Source: Pseudonocardia benzenivorans CB1190 (GTDB lineage: Bacteria; Actinomycetota; Actinomycetes; Mycobacteriales; Pseudonocardiaceae). From it: a stretch of DNA of 64,000 bases. The stretch is from the NCBI RefSeq assembly GCF_000196675.2, contig NC_015312.1:2170001-2234000 (forward strand). Direction: 5' to 3'. Position numbers and translations under genes: made by a program. Within the stretch, counting starts at the first letter, position 1, and each line of letters opens with the position of its first letter. This document shows, one piece after another, positions 49,862 to 57,737 of the stretch. The notes beneath the pieces are model-generated. The model did not search any database, was not told where the DNA came from, and saw only the letters and a program-made list of their open reading frames with translations.

Positions 49862-51150
49862 GTCGGGGTCGCCGCCAACGCGCCGAGCCGCTCCCGGATG
49901 CGTTCGGCCGCCTCCCGCAGGGCGGCGAGCTCGGCGGGACGCAGGTCGAGCTCGACGATGCCCTGCACGCCGCCGCGGCCGAGGCGGGCGGGCAGGCCGA
50001 CGTAGACGTCCCGGATGCCGTAGCTGCCGTCGGCCAGGACCGCGGCGGGCATGACCTCGCCGCGGTCGGCGACCATGGCCAGCACCATCCGGGCCGCCGA
50101 CGTGCCGGGGGCCATGAACGCGCTGCCCGACCGCAGCAGCCCGACGACCTCCGCGCCCGAACCCCGCGTCCGGTCGACGGTCGCGTCGAGGTCGGCCGGG
50201 CCGACCCGCTCCAGAATCGGCCGGCCATCCGCGGTGGCCTGCGACAACGGGACGACCATCTCCTCGCCGTGGCTGCCCAGCGCCCACGCGCCGACGACCT
50301 CGGCGGGTCCGGCCCCGGCCAGGGACGCCAGCGCCTGGAACCGTGCGGTGTCGAGCACCCCGGCCATGCCGACGACCCGCTGCGCCGGGAACCCCGACGA
50401 CACCCACGCGTGCTGGGTCATCTCGTCCAGCGGGTTGGTCACGACGACGAGCACCGCGTCGGGGGAGGTCCGCGCGAGCCGGGACGCGATGTCGCCGACG
50501 ATCTCCGCGTTCGTCGCGATGAGGTCCGAGCGGCTCATCCCCGGCGTGCGGGGGCGTCCGGCGGTGAGGACGACGTAGTCGGCCCGGCCCGCCTCCTCGA
50601 CCGTGCCGACCCCGCGGACGCGGGTGGTGAACCCGCTCAGTGCGGCGGTGTGGGTGAGGTCCAGCGCGATCCCGGTCGCGCGGCCCTCGTCGATGTCGAC
50701 GAGCACGACCTCGTCGAACGCGTCGGCGTCGGCGAGCCGCATCGCGGCGATCATGCCGACGTTCCCGGCCCCCACCACGACGACCCGCCCGACCCGCCCG
50801 CCCGGCGCACCGCGGCCAGGAGGGGCCGACGAGCGACGGGAGGACCGGCCGATCGGGGCGCCGCGGCGGTAGAGCGCCCCGGAGGGCGGGCGCACCGGCC
50901 GCGGCGCGGAACCGAGCCGGGCCGACACCGCGGCTGGGTCGGGGAGCGGACGGACCTGGGCGGGCGCCGCGGGTCGCGCGCCTCGTGCGGCGGCCGACGG
51001 CGGTGCAGGGGAGCCGACCACGATCTCCACGCCCAGCTCCCGGGCCCGTTCCCGGGCCAGCGGGGTGACGACGTCGCGGGTCCCGACGTGCACGACCCCG
51101 GCCCCGCCCGCGACCGCCTCGTCGACGGCCGCCGCACCCCACACCGTCAT
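49858..51150 (-). CDS. Malate/lactate dehydrogenase-like enzyme with N-terminal extension (BMC cargo candidate)
   Basis: About 430 residues. The C-terminal 310 residues are an LDH/MDH enzyme: NAD fold VVVVGAGNVGMIAAMRLA (about 123 onward), active-site loop AGRPRTPGMSRSDL, NPLDEMTQHAW, and catalytic GSHGEEMVVP. Arg in the loop (AGxPRxPGMSR) is the malate-type residue where lactate enzymes have Gln. The first roughly 120 residues are extra: residues 15-45 (GAGVVHVGTRDVVTPLARERARELGVEIV) resemble segments of BMC-associated proteins, then comes a Pro/Ala/Arg-rich linker with a short helix (DPAAVSARLG) that could be an encapsulation peptide. ATG 51150 overlaps the BMC-T stop, which supports this long start. 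Confidence 0.88.
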   Translation of the reverse strand: MTVWGAAAVDEAVAGGAGVVHVGTRDVVTPLARERARELGVEIVVGSPAPPSAAARGARPAAPAQVRPLPDPAAVSARLGSAPRPVRPPSGALYRRGAPIGRSSRRSSAPPGRGAPGGRVGRVVVVGAGNVGMIAAMRLADADAFDEVVLVDIDEGRATGIALDLTHTAALSGFTTRVRGVGTVEEAGRADYVVLTAGRPRTPGMSRSDLIATNAEIVGDIASRLARTSPDAVLVVVTNPLDEMTQHAWVSSGFPAQRVVGMAGVLDTARFQALASLAGAGPAEVVGAWALGSHGEEMVVPLSQATADGRPILERVGPADLDATVDRTRGSGAEVVGLLRSGSAFMAPGTSAARMVLAMVADRGEVMPAAVLADGSYGIRDVYVGLPARLGRGGVQGIVELDLRPAELAALREAAERIRERLGALAATPT

Positions 51151-51788
51151 CGCCGGTCCTCCCGGCCGTGCATGCCCTCGAGCGCGGCGACGGCCGCGTC
51201 CCGCGCGGTCTGCACCTCGCTCTCGGTGCCCGACAGGAACATCCGGCCGAACCGGCCCACCGCGCGCAGCTCGATCACGGTGATCGACGCGGCCTTCTCC
51301 GCCTCGTTCGCCGCGACCGAGATGTAGGCGGCCGGAGCGACCTCCATGACGAACAGGCTCTGCCCGGGCATCAGCATGGATCCCTTGCGCCACTTGTTGA
51401 GCAGCTGCGCCTGGTAGGGGTGGACGTTCGTGATGAACTGCGTCGACGCGATCGTCGGGCGGATCCGGTCGGCCTCGGTCAGCCCCAGCTCGTCGAGCAC
51501 CGCCTGCCCCGACGCGAGCACCTCCGCCTGCTGCTCGGAGTGGATCTCCAGCAGCCCGAACTCGCGCTCGATGATCTGCAGCGCCGGCCGCACGCCTGCC
51601 GCCTTGAGCGCGATGTCGGCGGCCCGGAACACCTCGTTGCCGGGGGCCATCTCGATGTACAGCTCGGCCATGCCCGCGAGCGGGACGTCGCCGGGGCTGG
51701 TGGCGGCGATGTGTGCGGCGCACTGCGGCTGCATGCGGTCGACGAACGCGTAGGTGCGCAGCGTCGGCGCCGGGTTCTGCGGGGTCAC
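51147..51788 (-). CDS. Microcompartment trimeric (tandem-domain) shell protein BMC-T
   Basis: The 213-residue product carries two BMC folds. The first spans about residues 10-110 (TYAFVDRMQPQCAAHIAATSPGDVPLAGMAELYIEMAPGNEVFRAADIALKAAGVRP). The second spans about 120-205 (GQSLFVMEVAPAAYISVAANEAEKAASITVIELRAVGRFGRMFLSGTESEVQTARDAAVAAL). It forms a pseudohexameric shell facet and, in some systems, a gated pore. GTG 51788 overlaps the EutJ-like stop, and the TGA overlaps the dehydrogenase start. Confidence 0.92.
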   Translation of the reverse strand: MTPQNPAPTLRTYAFVDRMQPQCAAHIAATSPGDVPLAGMAELYIEMAPGNEVFRAADIALKAAGVRPALQIIEREFGLLEIHSEQQAEVLASGQAVLDELGLTEADRIRPTIASTQFITNVHPYQAQLLNKWRKGSMLMPGQSLFVMEVAPAAYISVAANEAEKAASITVIELRAVGRFGRMFLSGTESEVQTARDAAVAALEGMHGREDRR

Positions 51789-52651
51789 GGTGCCGACCTC
51801 GCGATCCCGACCGGGGTGATCAGCAGCGCGTGCGGGTACGTCACGACGGTTCGCTCCAGGTAGCCGGCCAGCACGTCGCCCGCGCCGGGGATCATCAGTG
51901 CGCCGCCCGCGAGGTGCAGCGGGAGGTCCTCGTGCCCGGCGGTCAGCGCGCGCACGTTCTCCGCGATCCGCTGCAAACCCGGCACGAGCACGGGCAACGC
52001 CTCGCCGGGATGGGCGCGCTTGTACGGCTCGGCGTCCTCCAGCGCGAGGCCGAGCGCGCCGGCGAGCACGAGGTCGAGATGGTGGCCGCCCCCCGGCCGG
52101 TCGTCGAGCGCCACGAGCTCGCCGGCGCGGTAGACGCCGACGCCGGTCGACCCGCCGCCCACGTCGACGACGACCCCGTCGCGCAGGCCCAGCGTCCGCT
52201 GGGCGGCGCCGACCTCGTCGACGAGCGCCACCTCGTCGAACCCGGCCGCCTCGCACACGAACGTGCAGGCGCGGGCGTCGGCGGCCGGGACGCACGGGGG
52301 ATGGGCGGTCGCGGCCGCCGGCAGCTCGGTGCGCAGCGCGACGCGAGCGGCATCGCGCAGGTCGCGGACCGTGGCGACGGCCCGGGCGAAGTCGACGACG
52401 ACCCCGTCGGCCAGCGCCCCCGACGGCCTGCCGTCGACCCACACCGGCCGATCCCGGCCGTCGGGGCCGGTCGCGAGGACGACGAGCACGCAGGTCGCCG
52501 TGCCGAGGTCGACGCCGACCCGCAACGCCGTCGCGGCCCGCGCGGCGCCGGCCGCGTCCGGATCGCCGCCCGCCAGCGCGGCGACCGCGGCCGCCCGCTC
52601 CAGGAGGGAGCGCGTCGCCGGGATCGCGCTGCACGTCGTCAGGAGCGGCAT
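51785..52651 (-). CDS. EutJ-like actin/Hsp70-fold ATPase of the BMC operon
   Basis: The 288-residue product has an actin-like ATPase core: phosphate-1 loop RVGVDLGTATCVLVVL, connect region VALVDEVGAAQRTLG, phosphate-2 GVVVDVGGGSTGVGVY, and adenosine segment LHLAGGALMIPGAG. EutJ-type chaperones accompany ethanolamine-type BMC operons and are thought to help cargo or enzyme assembly. The TAG of the aldehyde dehydrogenase gene abuts its ATG. No B12 enzyme that would need reactivation is seen here, so its client may be another cargo protein. Confidence 0.88.
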   Translation of the reverse strand: MPLLTTCSAIPATRSLLERAAAVAALAGGDPDAAGAARAATALRVGVDLGTATCVLVVLATGPDGRDRPVWVDGRPSGALADGVVVDFARAVATVRDLRDAARVALRTELPAAATAHPPCVPAADARACTFVCEAAGFDEVALVDEVGAAQRTLGLRDGVVVDVGGGSTGVGVYRAGELVALDDRPGGGHHLDLVLAGALGLALEDAEPYKRAHPGEALPVLVPGLQRIAENVRALTAGHEDLPLHLAGGALMIPGAGDVLAGYLERTVVTYPHALLITPVGIARSAP

Positions 52652-54040
52652 CTACAGCTCCACCGGGTCGTAGACCGTGCGCCACGGCCGGACCTCGTGC
52701 GCGATCCGCTTGATGTTGATCAGGTGCAGCGGCGTGACGTTGTCCGAGCAGATCGACCCGCTCCACGTCCCGGTGCCCAGCTGGAAGGAGGGGTCGACCT
52801 CGGTCGAGAAGCCCATGCCGCCGAACAGCGCCGGGGTGTTGACGACGATCCGCCCCGCGGGCAGCGCCCCGAACGGCGCGATCTCCTCGGGCGACGACGC
52901 GTGCACCGCGGTGGTGTGGCCCTCGCCGTCGAGGGCGAGGATCTCGCGGCACCGGCGCAGCCCGGCCGCTGCGTCGGGCACCCGGTAGACCGACAGCACC
53001 GGGCCGAGGATCTCCCGCGAGAGCGGGGTGTCCGCGCCGACGCGGTCGAGCTCGCACGCGAGGACCCGCGTCGTCGACGGCACGGCGAACCCGGCCAGCT
53101 CGGCCAGCCGGAGTGCGGTCTGCCCCACCGCGTCGGGACGCAGCGCGCCGCGGTCGTCGAACAGCACGCGGACCAGCGCGGCCTGCTGCGGGGCGTTCAT
53201 CCAGTACGCGCCGCGGGCCTCGAACTCGGCCAGGAATGCGGGTGCGACCGCGTCGGCGACGACGACGGACTGCTCGGCGACGCAGGCGGTCCCGTTGTCG
53301 AACGACTTCGACGTGATGATCATCTCGGCGGCCTCGGCCGGGTCGGGCACGCTGGCCCCGACGTAGGCCGGCACGTTCCCGGCGCCGACGGCGATCGTCG
53401 GCTTGCCGCTCGAGTACGCGGCCCGGACCATGCCCGGGCCGCCCGTCGCGAGCACGAGCGCGATCTCCCGGCGGCTCATCAGTTCCCGGGTCGCGGGCAG
53501 CGTCGGGTTCTCCAGGCAGGAGATCAGCCCCTCCGGGGCACCGGCCCGCGTCGCGGCCGCGGCCATGATCTCCGCGGCGCGCAACGTGCAGCGGGCCGCC
53601 CGCGGATGCGGCGCGAGCACGACCGCGTTGCCGGACTTCACCGCGGCCAGGCACTTGAACAGCGCCGTCGACGTCGGGTTGGTCACCGGGATGATCCCGG
53701 CGATGACGCCCATCGGGCAGCCGACGGCCGTCACCCGCGCCTCGTCGTCGACCCACAGGACGCCGACGGCCCGGCGCTGCAGCATCCAGCGCGCGACGAA
53801 CCCGGTGTTGTAGCGGTTCTTGTGGATCTTGTGCTCGTAGACGCCGTACCCGGTCTCGTCGACGGCGAGCCGGGCCAGCTCCTCGGCCGCGGCGGTGCCG
53901 GCCCGGGCCATCGCCCGCACGTAGCCGTCGAGCGTGTCCTGGTCGGTGCCGTCGAGCTGCTCGAACGCGCGCCGCGCGGCCCGGGCCTTCACGCGGACGT
54001 CCGCGAGGCCGGCCAGATCGGCGTCCAGTGCTGCGGTCAT
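52652..54040 (-). CDS. CoA-acylating aldehyde dehydrogenase, PduP/EutE type
   Basis: The 462-residue product is the BMC-class ALDH: GVIAGIIPVTNPTSTALFKCLAAVKSGNAVVLAPHPRA, VGAGNVPAYVGASVPDPAEAAEMIITSKSFDNGTACVAEQ with catalytic Cys about 253, and GRIVVNTPALFGGMGFS. It oxidises an aldehyde to acyl-CoA with NAD+ and CoA and is the core enzyme common to catabolic microcompartments. No extra N- or C-terminal targeting extension is obvious (N-terminus MTAALDADLAGLADVR). ATG 54040 follows GAGGTGGGAG. Confidence 0.94.
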   Translation of the reverse strand: MTAALDADLAGLADVRVKARAARRAFEQLDGTDQDTLDGYVRAMARAGTAAAEELARLAVDETGYGVYEHKIHKNRYNTGFVARWMLQRRAVGVLWVDDEARVTAVGCPMGVIAGIIPVTNPTSTALFKCLAAVKSGNAVVLAPHPRAARCTLRAAEIMAAAATRAGAPEGLISCLENPTLPATRELMSRREIALVLATGGPGMVRAAYSSGKPTIAVGAGNVPAYVGASVPDPAEAAEMIITSKSFDNGTACVAEQSVVVADAVAPAFLAEFEARGAYWMNAPQQAALVRVLFDDRGALRPDAVGQTALRLAELAGFAVPSTTRVLACELDRVGADTPLSREILGPVLSVYRVPDAAAGLRRCREILALDGEGHTTAVHASSPEEIAPFGALPAGRIVVNTPALFGGMGFSTEVDPSFQLGTGTWSGSICSDNVTPLHLINIKRIAHEVRPWRTVYDPVEL

Positions 54041-54124
54041 CTCCCACCTCGGAGGTCGGACGGAACTGCGGGCGCGGCGGGGCAGCGGGTCGCCGCGCGC
54101 CGGCGCCCGCCACCTCTGCGCGGG

Positions 54125-54454
54125 TCAGCCCTTCGGGCGGGTGAGGACGGCGAGGATGCCCTCGGTCTCGTCGTGCGGGCGCGGGATGACGTGCACGGAC
54201 ACGACCTCGCCCGCCTTGCCCGCGGCCACCGCCCCGGCGTCGGTGGCGGCCTTCACCGCGCCGACGTCGCCACGGACCATGACCGTCACCAGGCCGCCGC
54301 CGATCTCGCGGTGGCCGACGATCTGCACGTTCGCGGCCTTGACCATCGCGTCGGCCGCCTCGATGGCACCGACCAGGCCCTTGGTCTCGATCAGGCCCAG
54401 CGCGCCGCGCGGCGTCGATGGTGCGGCAGGGGTTCCCGCGGCGGTGGTCGCCAT
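54125..54454 (-). CDS. Microcompartment hexameric shell protein BMC-H2
   Basis: The 109-residue product has a 16-residue Ala/Thr/Pro N-terminal extension, then a canonical BMC domain: [65 protein letters not shown] and [14 protein letters not shown]. The pore motif is Gly-Gly-Gly, close to PduA's GSG. ATG 54454 is chosen over an in-frame ATG four codons earlier because GGAGGACGAC precedes it. Confidence 0.96.
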   Translation of the reverse strand: MATTAAGTPAAPSTPRGALGLIETKGLVGAIEAADAMVKAANVQIVGHREIGGGLVTVMVRGDVGAVKAATDAGAVAAGKAGEVVSVHVIPRPHDETEGILAVLTRPKG

Positions 54455-54492
54455 GTCGTCCTCCATGTCGGTGTGCTGAGTGCTCGGGCGGC

Positions 54493-54786
54493 TCAGGCCT
54501 TGCGGTAGCTCACGGTTCCCGAGCGGATCACGGTGTCGGCGATGGCGACGACCGCCCGGTCGGTGGGGGCGTCGGCACCGGCGGCGACCCGTGCGGCGCC
54601 CCCGGTCGCGACGAGGACCACCTCGCCCACCCCGGCGCCGACGGTGTCCACGGCCACGTACGCCGTGCCGCGCGTCTGCTCGGGGTCGGCGCCGGCGGCG
54701 TCCTGCACCAGCAGCAGGGTGAACCGCTCGAGCCCGGGGTCCTTCACCGTCGAGACGACCTGGCCCAGCACCTTGGCCAGCTGCAT
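54493..54786 (-). CDS. Microcompartment pentameric vertex protein (EutN/CcmL family, BMC-P)
   Basis: The 97-residue product has the EutN_CcmL pattern: [53 protein letters not shown] and [10 protein letters not shown]. Pentamers of this family cap the vertices of the icosahedral shell. It is the first gene of the minus-strand shell operon, and the GGACAA-N15-TTGTCC motif lies about 95-120 bp upstream. Confidence 0.96.
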   Translation of the reverse strand: MQLAKVLGQVVSTVKDPGLERFTLLLVQDAAGADPEQTRGTAYVAVDTVGAGVGEVVLVATGGAARVAAGADAPTDRAVVAIADTVIRSGTVSYRKA

Positions 54787-54879
54787 GCCCGGTCACCCCC
54801 GTCGGTCGGCGGACCGCGCCGGGCGGCTCCGCTGGCCGGACAGTAGGGCGGCCCGCCCGCCGGCTGCCTTATCCCGCAC

Positions 54880-54906
54880 GGACAACGTCGCCGGGTGCCG
54901 TTGTCC
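54880..54906. promoter_or_regulatory. GGACAA-N15-TTGTCC motif, site B (divergent BMC operon / lipocalin-fold gene)
   Basis: GGACAACG (54880-54887) and CGTTGTCC (54899-54906) are perfect 8-bp inverted arms, total span 27 bp, identical in spacing to site A. It lies between the divergent starts at 54786 and 54982. Confidence 0.65.
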
Positions 54907-54981
54907 TGCGACGCACTGGCTGCGCGGGCCGGACCGGCCAGACTGGTCCGGACACGACGCCCCGCGCGAGGAGGTTCATCG

Positions 54982-55989
54982 GTGATCCGTCCCGAGGACG
55001 CGCAGTTCCACGCCCCGACCAGCGACGACCCGCTGTGGGCCGAGACGAACTACTTCGGTCTCTACGCGGGCCAGGACACCGACCGGCCCATGAACATCGG
55101 CGTCTACGGGCTGTTCCGCGAGCCGCTCGGCGTCGTCGGCTCGACCGTGTCGGTCAACAGCCGCCGCGTGACGATGCCGTGGGCCGCCGACTACTGGGAC
55201 GCCTGGGAGCACCTCGTGGCCCCTGCGAGCCTGCTCGACTACACGCTCGCCAACGGCCTGCACGTCGTCTGCTCCGAGCCGAACAAGGTCTGGGACGTCG
55301 ACTACTCCGACGCCGCGGCCGATCTGGAGCTGCACTTCCGCTACACCGCGCTCATGGAGCCCTACGACATCAACGACCCCGACCAGGATCCCCGGGCCGC
55401 CGGCCGGGACATGGACCTGACCTGGGGCCACGCCTACGCCGGGCACTTCGACCAGACCGGCCGGTTCGAGGGCGAGATCCGGCTGCGCGGCGTGACGACG
55501 CCGATCGACTGCGTGTCCACCATGGACCACAGCTGGGGCGTGCGCGCCGAGCGCCAGACGTCGCGGCTGAGCTGGATGCACGCCCACGTCGGACCCGACC
55601 TCGCGCTGCACGCCCTGTTCGACTTCGACACCGCGAACGGCCCCGACGGTCCGTCGCCGCTGACGATGACCCACGGCTACGTCCTCGACAACGGCGTCGT
55701 CCGGGGTCTCGCGTCCGGGTCGGGGGAGACGACCCGGTCCGGCCTCTACCCCGAGCACATCGAGATCACCGTGTCCGACGCCGACGGCCGCACCTGGGAG
55801 GCCGTCGGCGACGCGCTGACGACGTTCCCGTGGCAGTCCCAGCCCGGCGTCGTCGGCCACAACAGCCTGCTGCGCTGGACCCTCGACGGCCGCACCGCCC
55901 ACGGCGAGTGCATGGACTTCGTCGGCATGGGGGAGCTGGGTCGGGTCTACGACCGCGTGCACGCCGCCGCGGCGGGCACGCGCGCGTGA
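54982..55989 (+). CDS. CrtC/AttH-like lipocalin-fold protein of unknown function (DUF7064/7065-type)
   Basis: The 335-residue protein begins PEDAQFHAPTSDDPLWAETNYFGLYAGQD and contains FRYTALMEPYDIND, YAGHFDQTGRFEGEIRLRGVTTPIDCVSTMDHSWGVRAERQTSRLSWMHAH, and WTLDGRTAHGECMDFVGMGELGRVYDRV. The DHSWG motif and repeated beta pattern fit a two-domain hydroxyneurosporene-synthase-like fold. Such proteins occur in mycobacterial and pseudonocardial catabolic loci without assigned activity. GTG 54982 follows CGAGGAGGTT. It shares the divergent control region with the BMC operon. Confidence 0.75.
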   Translation: MIRPEDAQFHAPTSDDPLWAETNYFGLYAGQDTDRPMNIGVYGLFREPLGVVGSTVSVNSRRVTMPWAADYWDAWEHLVAPASLLDYTLANGLHVVCSEPNKVWDVDYSDAAADLELHFRYTALMEPYDINDPDQDPRAAGRDMDLTWGHAYAGHFDQTGRFEGEIRLRGVTTPIDCVSTMDHSWGVRAERQTSRLSWMHAHVGPDLALHALFDFDTANGPDGPSPLTMTHGYVLDNGVVRGLASGSGETTRSGLYPEHIEITVSDADGRTWEAVGDALTTFPWQSQPGVVGHNSLLRWTLDGRTAHGECMDFVGMGELGRVYDRVHAAAAGTRA

Positions 55990-55996
55990 GCCCACG

Positions 55997-56959
55997 GTGA
56001 GCCCGCCGCCCGTCCAGGCGGTGATCTTCGACCTGGACGGGACGCTCGTCCAGACGCGGGTCGCGTCCTGGGAGGTCTTCGAGAAGCTCAACCGGCGCCA
56101 CGACCTGGGCGTCGACGAGCCCGAGAAGTACTTCGACCTGTTCCGCGGCAACATCTACGACTCGATCGCGAAGCTGTGCCGCGACGAGGCGCACGCCGCC
56201 CTCGTCCGCGAGGACTTCCTGCACCTGCTGCGCGCCGAGTACACCCCGCCGCTCGTGCCCGGGGTCGCCGAGGTGGTGCGCCGGCTCGCCTCGGAGACGA
56301 CGCTGGCCGTGATGTCGTCCAACGCCATGCAGGTGCTCCGGCGGGTGCTGACCACCAACGACCTGGCGTTCTGCTTCGCCCACGTCTTCGGTGGCGACGT
56401 CACCCCCGACAAGCGCACCGCCATGCGCACGTTCCTCGCCGACCCGGGCAGCGGCTTCGGCCGTCGGTGCGCCGCCGACTACGACGAGGCCGACGCGCGC
56501 CCGGTGCCCGGCCCGGCCGCCACGGTGCTCGTCACCGACACCGCGGGCGACGTCCGCGACGGGCTGGAGGTCGGGATCCGGGTGGTCGGCGTGGCGTGGG
56601 GGATGCACAGCGTCGAGGAGCTCACCGCGGCCGGGGCGGAGTTCGTCGCGCTGTGGCCGCAGGAGATCACCGCGCACCTGCTGGGCGACGCCGCCGCGAC
56701 GCCCGCGACCGGCGCCTGCGCCGCTGTGAGTGGCGAGGGTCGCCATGGCGACCCTCGCCACTCACGAGGGACCGACGCCGAGCGCGCCCGTGCCGCCGAG
56801 ACGCGCCGCGCGCGGCGCCGCGCCGCCGCGCCGCTCACTCCTGTCGCCGCGCCCCGCACTCCTCCTGACGCCCCGCCCGCGCCCGCCGCCACGCCGGCGC
56901 GGGCCGCCGCCGTCGACGCGGAGCTGCTCGACGCCGTCCGGCGGGTGGTGGGGCGATGA
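55997..56959 (+). CDS. HAD-superfamily hydrolase with a C-terminal extension created at a palindromic repeat
   Basis: HAD motifs are clear: I FDLDGTLVQ (Asp nucleophile), II VMSSNA, III the PDKRTAM Lys and IV VLVTDTAGD. The enzyme is a phosphatase or phosphomutase of unknown substrate. The conserved domain ends near residue 230 (FVALWPQEITAHLLGD). After that, the frame passes through the 40-bp palindrome at 56726-56765 and continues for about 65 low-complexity Ala/Arg/Pro residues. The gene probably once ended near the palindrome. GTG 55997 starts 8 bp after the preceding stop. Confidence 0.82.
   Translation: MSPPPVQAVIFDLDGTLVQTRVASWEVFEKLNRRHDLGVDEPEKYFDLFRGNIYDSIAKLCRDEAHAALVREDFLHLLRAEYTPPLVPGVAEVVRRLASETTLAVMSSNAMQVLRRVLTTNDLAFCFAHVFGGDVTPDKRTAMRTFLADPGSGFGRRCAADYDEADARPVPGPAATVLVTDTAGDVRDGLEVGIRVVGVAWGMHSVEELTAAGAEFVALWPQEITAHLLGDAAATPATGACAAVSGEGRHGDPRHSRGTDAERARAAETRRARRRAAAPLTPVAAPRTPPDAPPAPAATPARAAAVDAELLDAVRRVVGR
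56726..56765. repeat. 40-bp palindromic element, copy 2 (inside the HAD gene)
   Basis: A perfect palindrome: left arm GTGAGTGGCGAGGGTCGCCA, right arm TGGCGACCCTCGCCACTCAC. It is in frame inside the 3' part of the HAD hydrolase gene. It belongs to the same family as the copies at 1716 and 63103. Confidence 0.92.
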
Positions 56960-57699
56960 CCGGCTCGTTGTCGGACGCCGCGGGCGGGCTCGTCGGCGCG
57001 TTCAACTTCCGCGATCTCGGCGGCCTGCGCGCGGGGGAGGACCTGCACGTCCGCAGGGGTGTGCTCTTCCGCAGCGACACCCTGCAGGCGCTCACCCCCG
57101 CAGACGTCTCCCACCTCACCGACCGGCTGCGGCTCGAGCTCATCGTCGACCTGCGGATCGGGCCGGAAGCCGTGTCCGAGGGCCGCGGCCCCATGGCCGA
57201 GGTGCCGGTCAGCTACCTCAACGCCCCGCTGCGCGACCTGCCCGTCTCCGACCTTCCCGCGCACGAGCAGAGCCTGCGCTTCTACGTCGAGCACCTGGAG
57301 TCGCCGGGCTCGGTGCTGTCGACGGTCGTGCGCATCGTCGCGGCGATGGCCGGGCGACCCGTGCTGCTGCACTGCGCGGCCGGCAAGGACCGCACGGGTC
57401 TCGTCGTCGCCCTGCTGCTGCGGCTGCTCGGGGTCGACGACGAGGACATCGTCGCCGACTACCTGCGGTCCGGGCTCAACATGCCGCGCATCAAGGAGCG
57501 GTTCCTCGGCTGGCCGCGCTACCGCGACCACATGGCGACGGTGCCCGCCGAGGTCTACGACGCGCTCGAGTACACCATCCGCGGCTTCCTCGCCGAGCTC
57601 GACGCGCGTTTCGGCGGCGCCCGCGACTGGGCGCGCGAACGCGGCATCAGCGACCAGGAGATCGCCCGGCTCCGCGCGGGTCTGCTCGCCGCCGCGTAG
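56956..57699 (+). CDS. Protein tyrosine/serine phosphatase, Y_phosphatase3 family
   Basis: The 247-residue product has the P-loop HCAAGKDRTG (CX5R-type, about residues 139-148), preceded by FNFRDLGGLRAGEDLHVRRGVLFRSDTL and followed by DDEDIVADYLRSGLNM. This group (PtpB/LipA-like, including IphP-type phosphatases) hydrolyses phosphotyrosine, phosphoinositides or other phosphoesters. It overlaps the HAD gene end (ATGA). With the HAD hydrolase and the dikinase-like module nearby, two phosphatases close to the BMC hint that phosphorylated intermediates matter here (inference). Confidence 0.88.
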   Translation: MTGSLSDAAGGLVGAFNFRDLGGLRAGEDLHVRRGVLFRSDTLQALTPADVSHLTDRLRLELIVDLRIGPEAVSEGRGPMAEVPVSYLNAPLRDLPVSDLPAHEQSLRFYVEHLESPGSVLSTVVRIVAAMAGRPVLLHCAAGKDRTGLVVALLLRLLGVDDEDIVADYLRSGLNMPRIKERFLGWPRYRDHMATVPAEVYDALEYTIRGFLAELDARFGGARDWARERGISDQEIARLRAGLLAAA

Positions 57700-57737
57700 C
57701 GGCCGAGCGGGGCCGGGTCGCCCGGCTGCCGCCAGGC

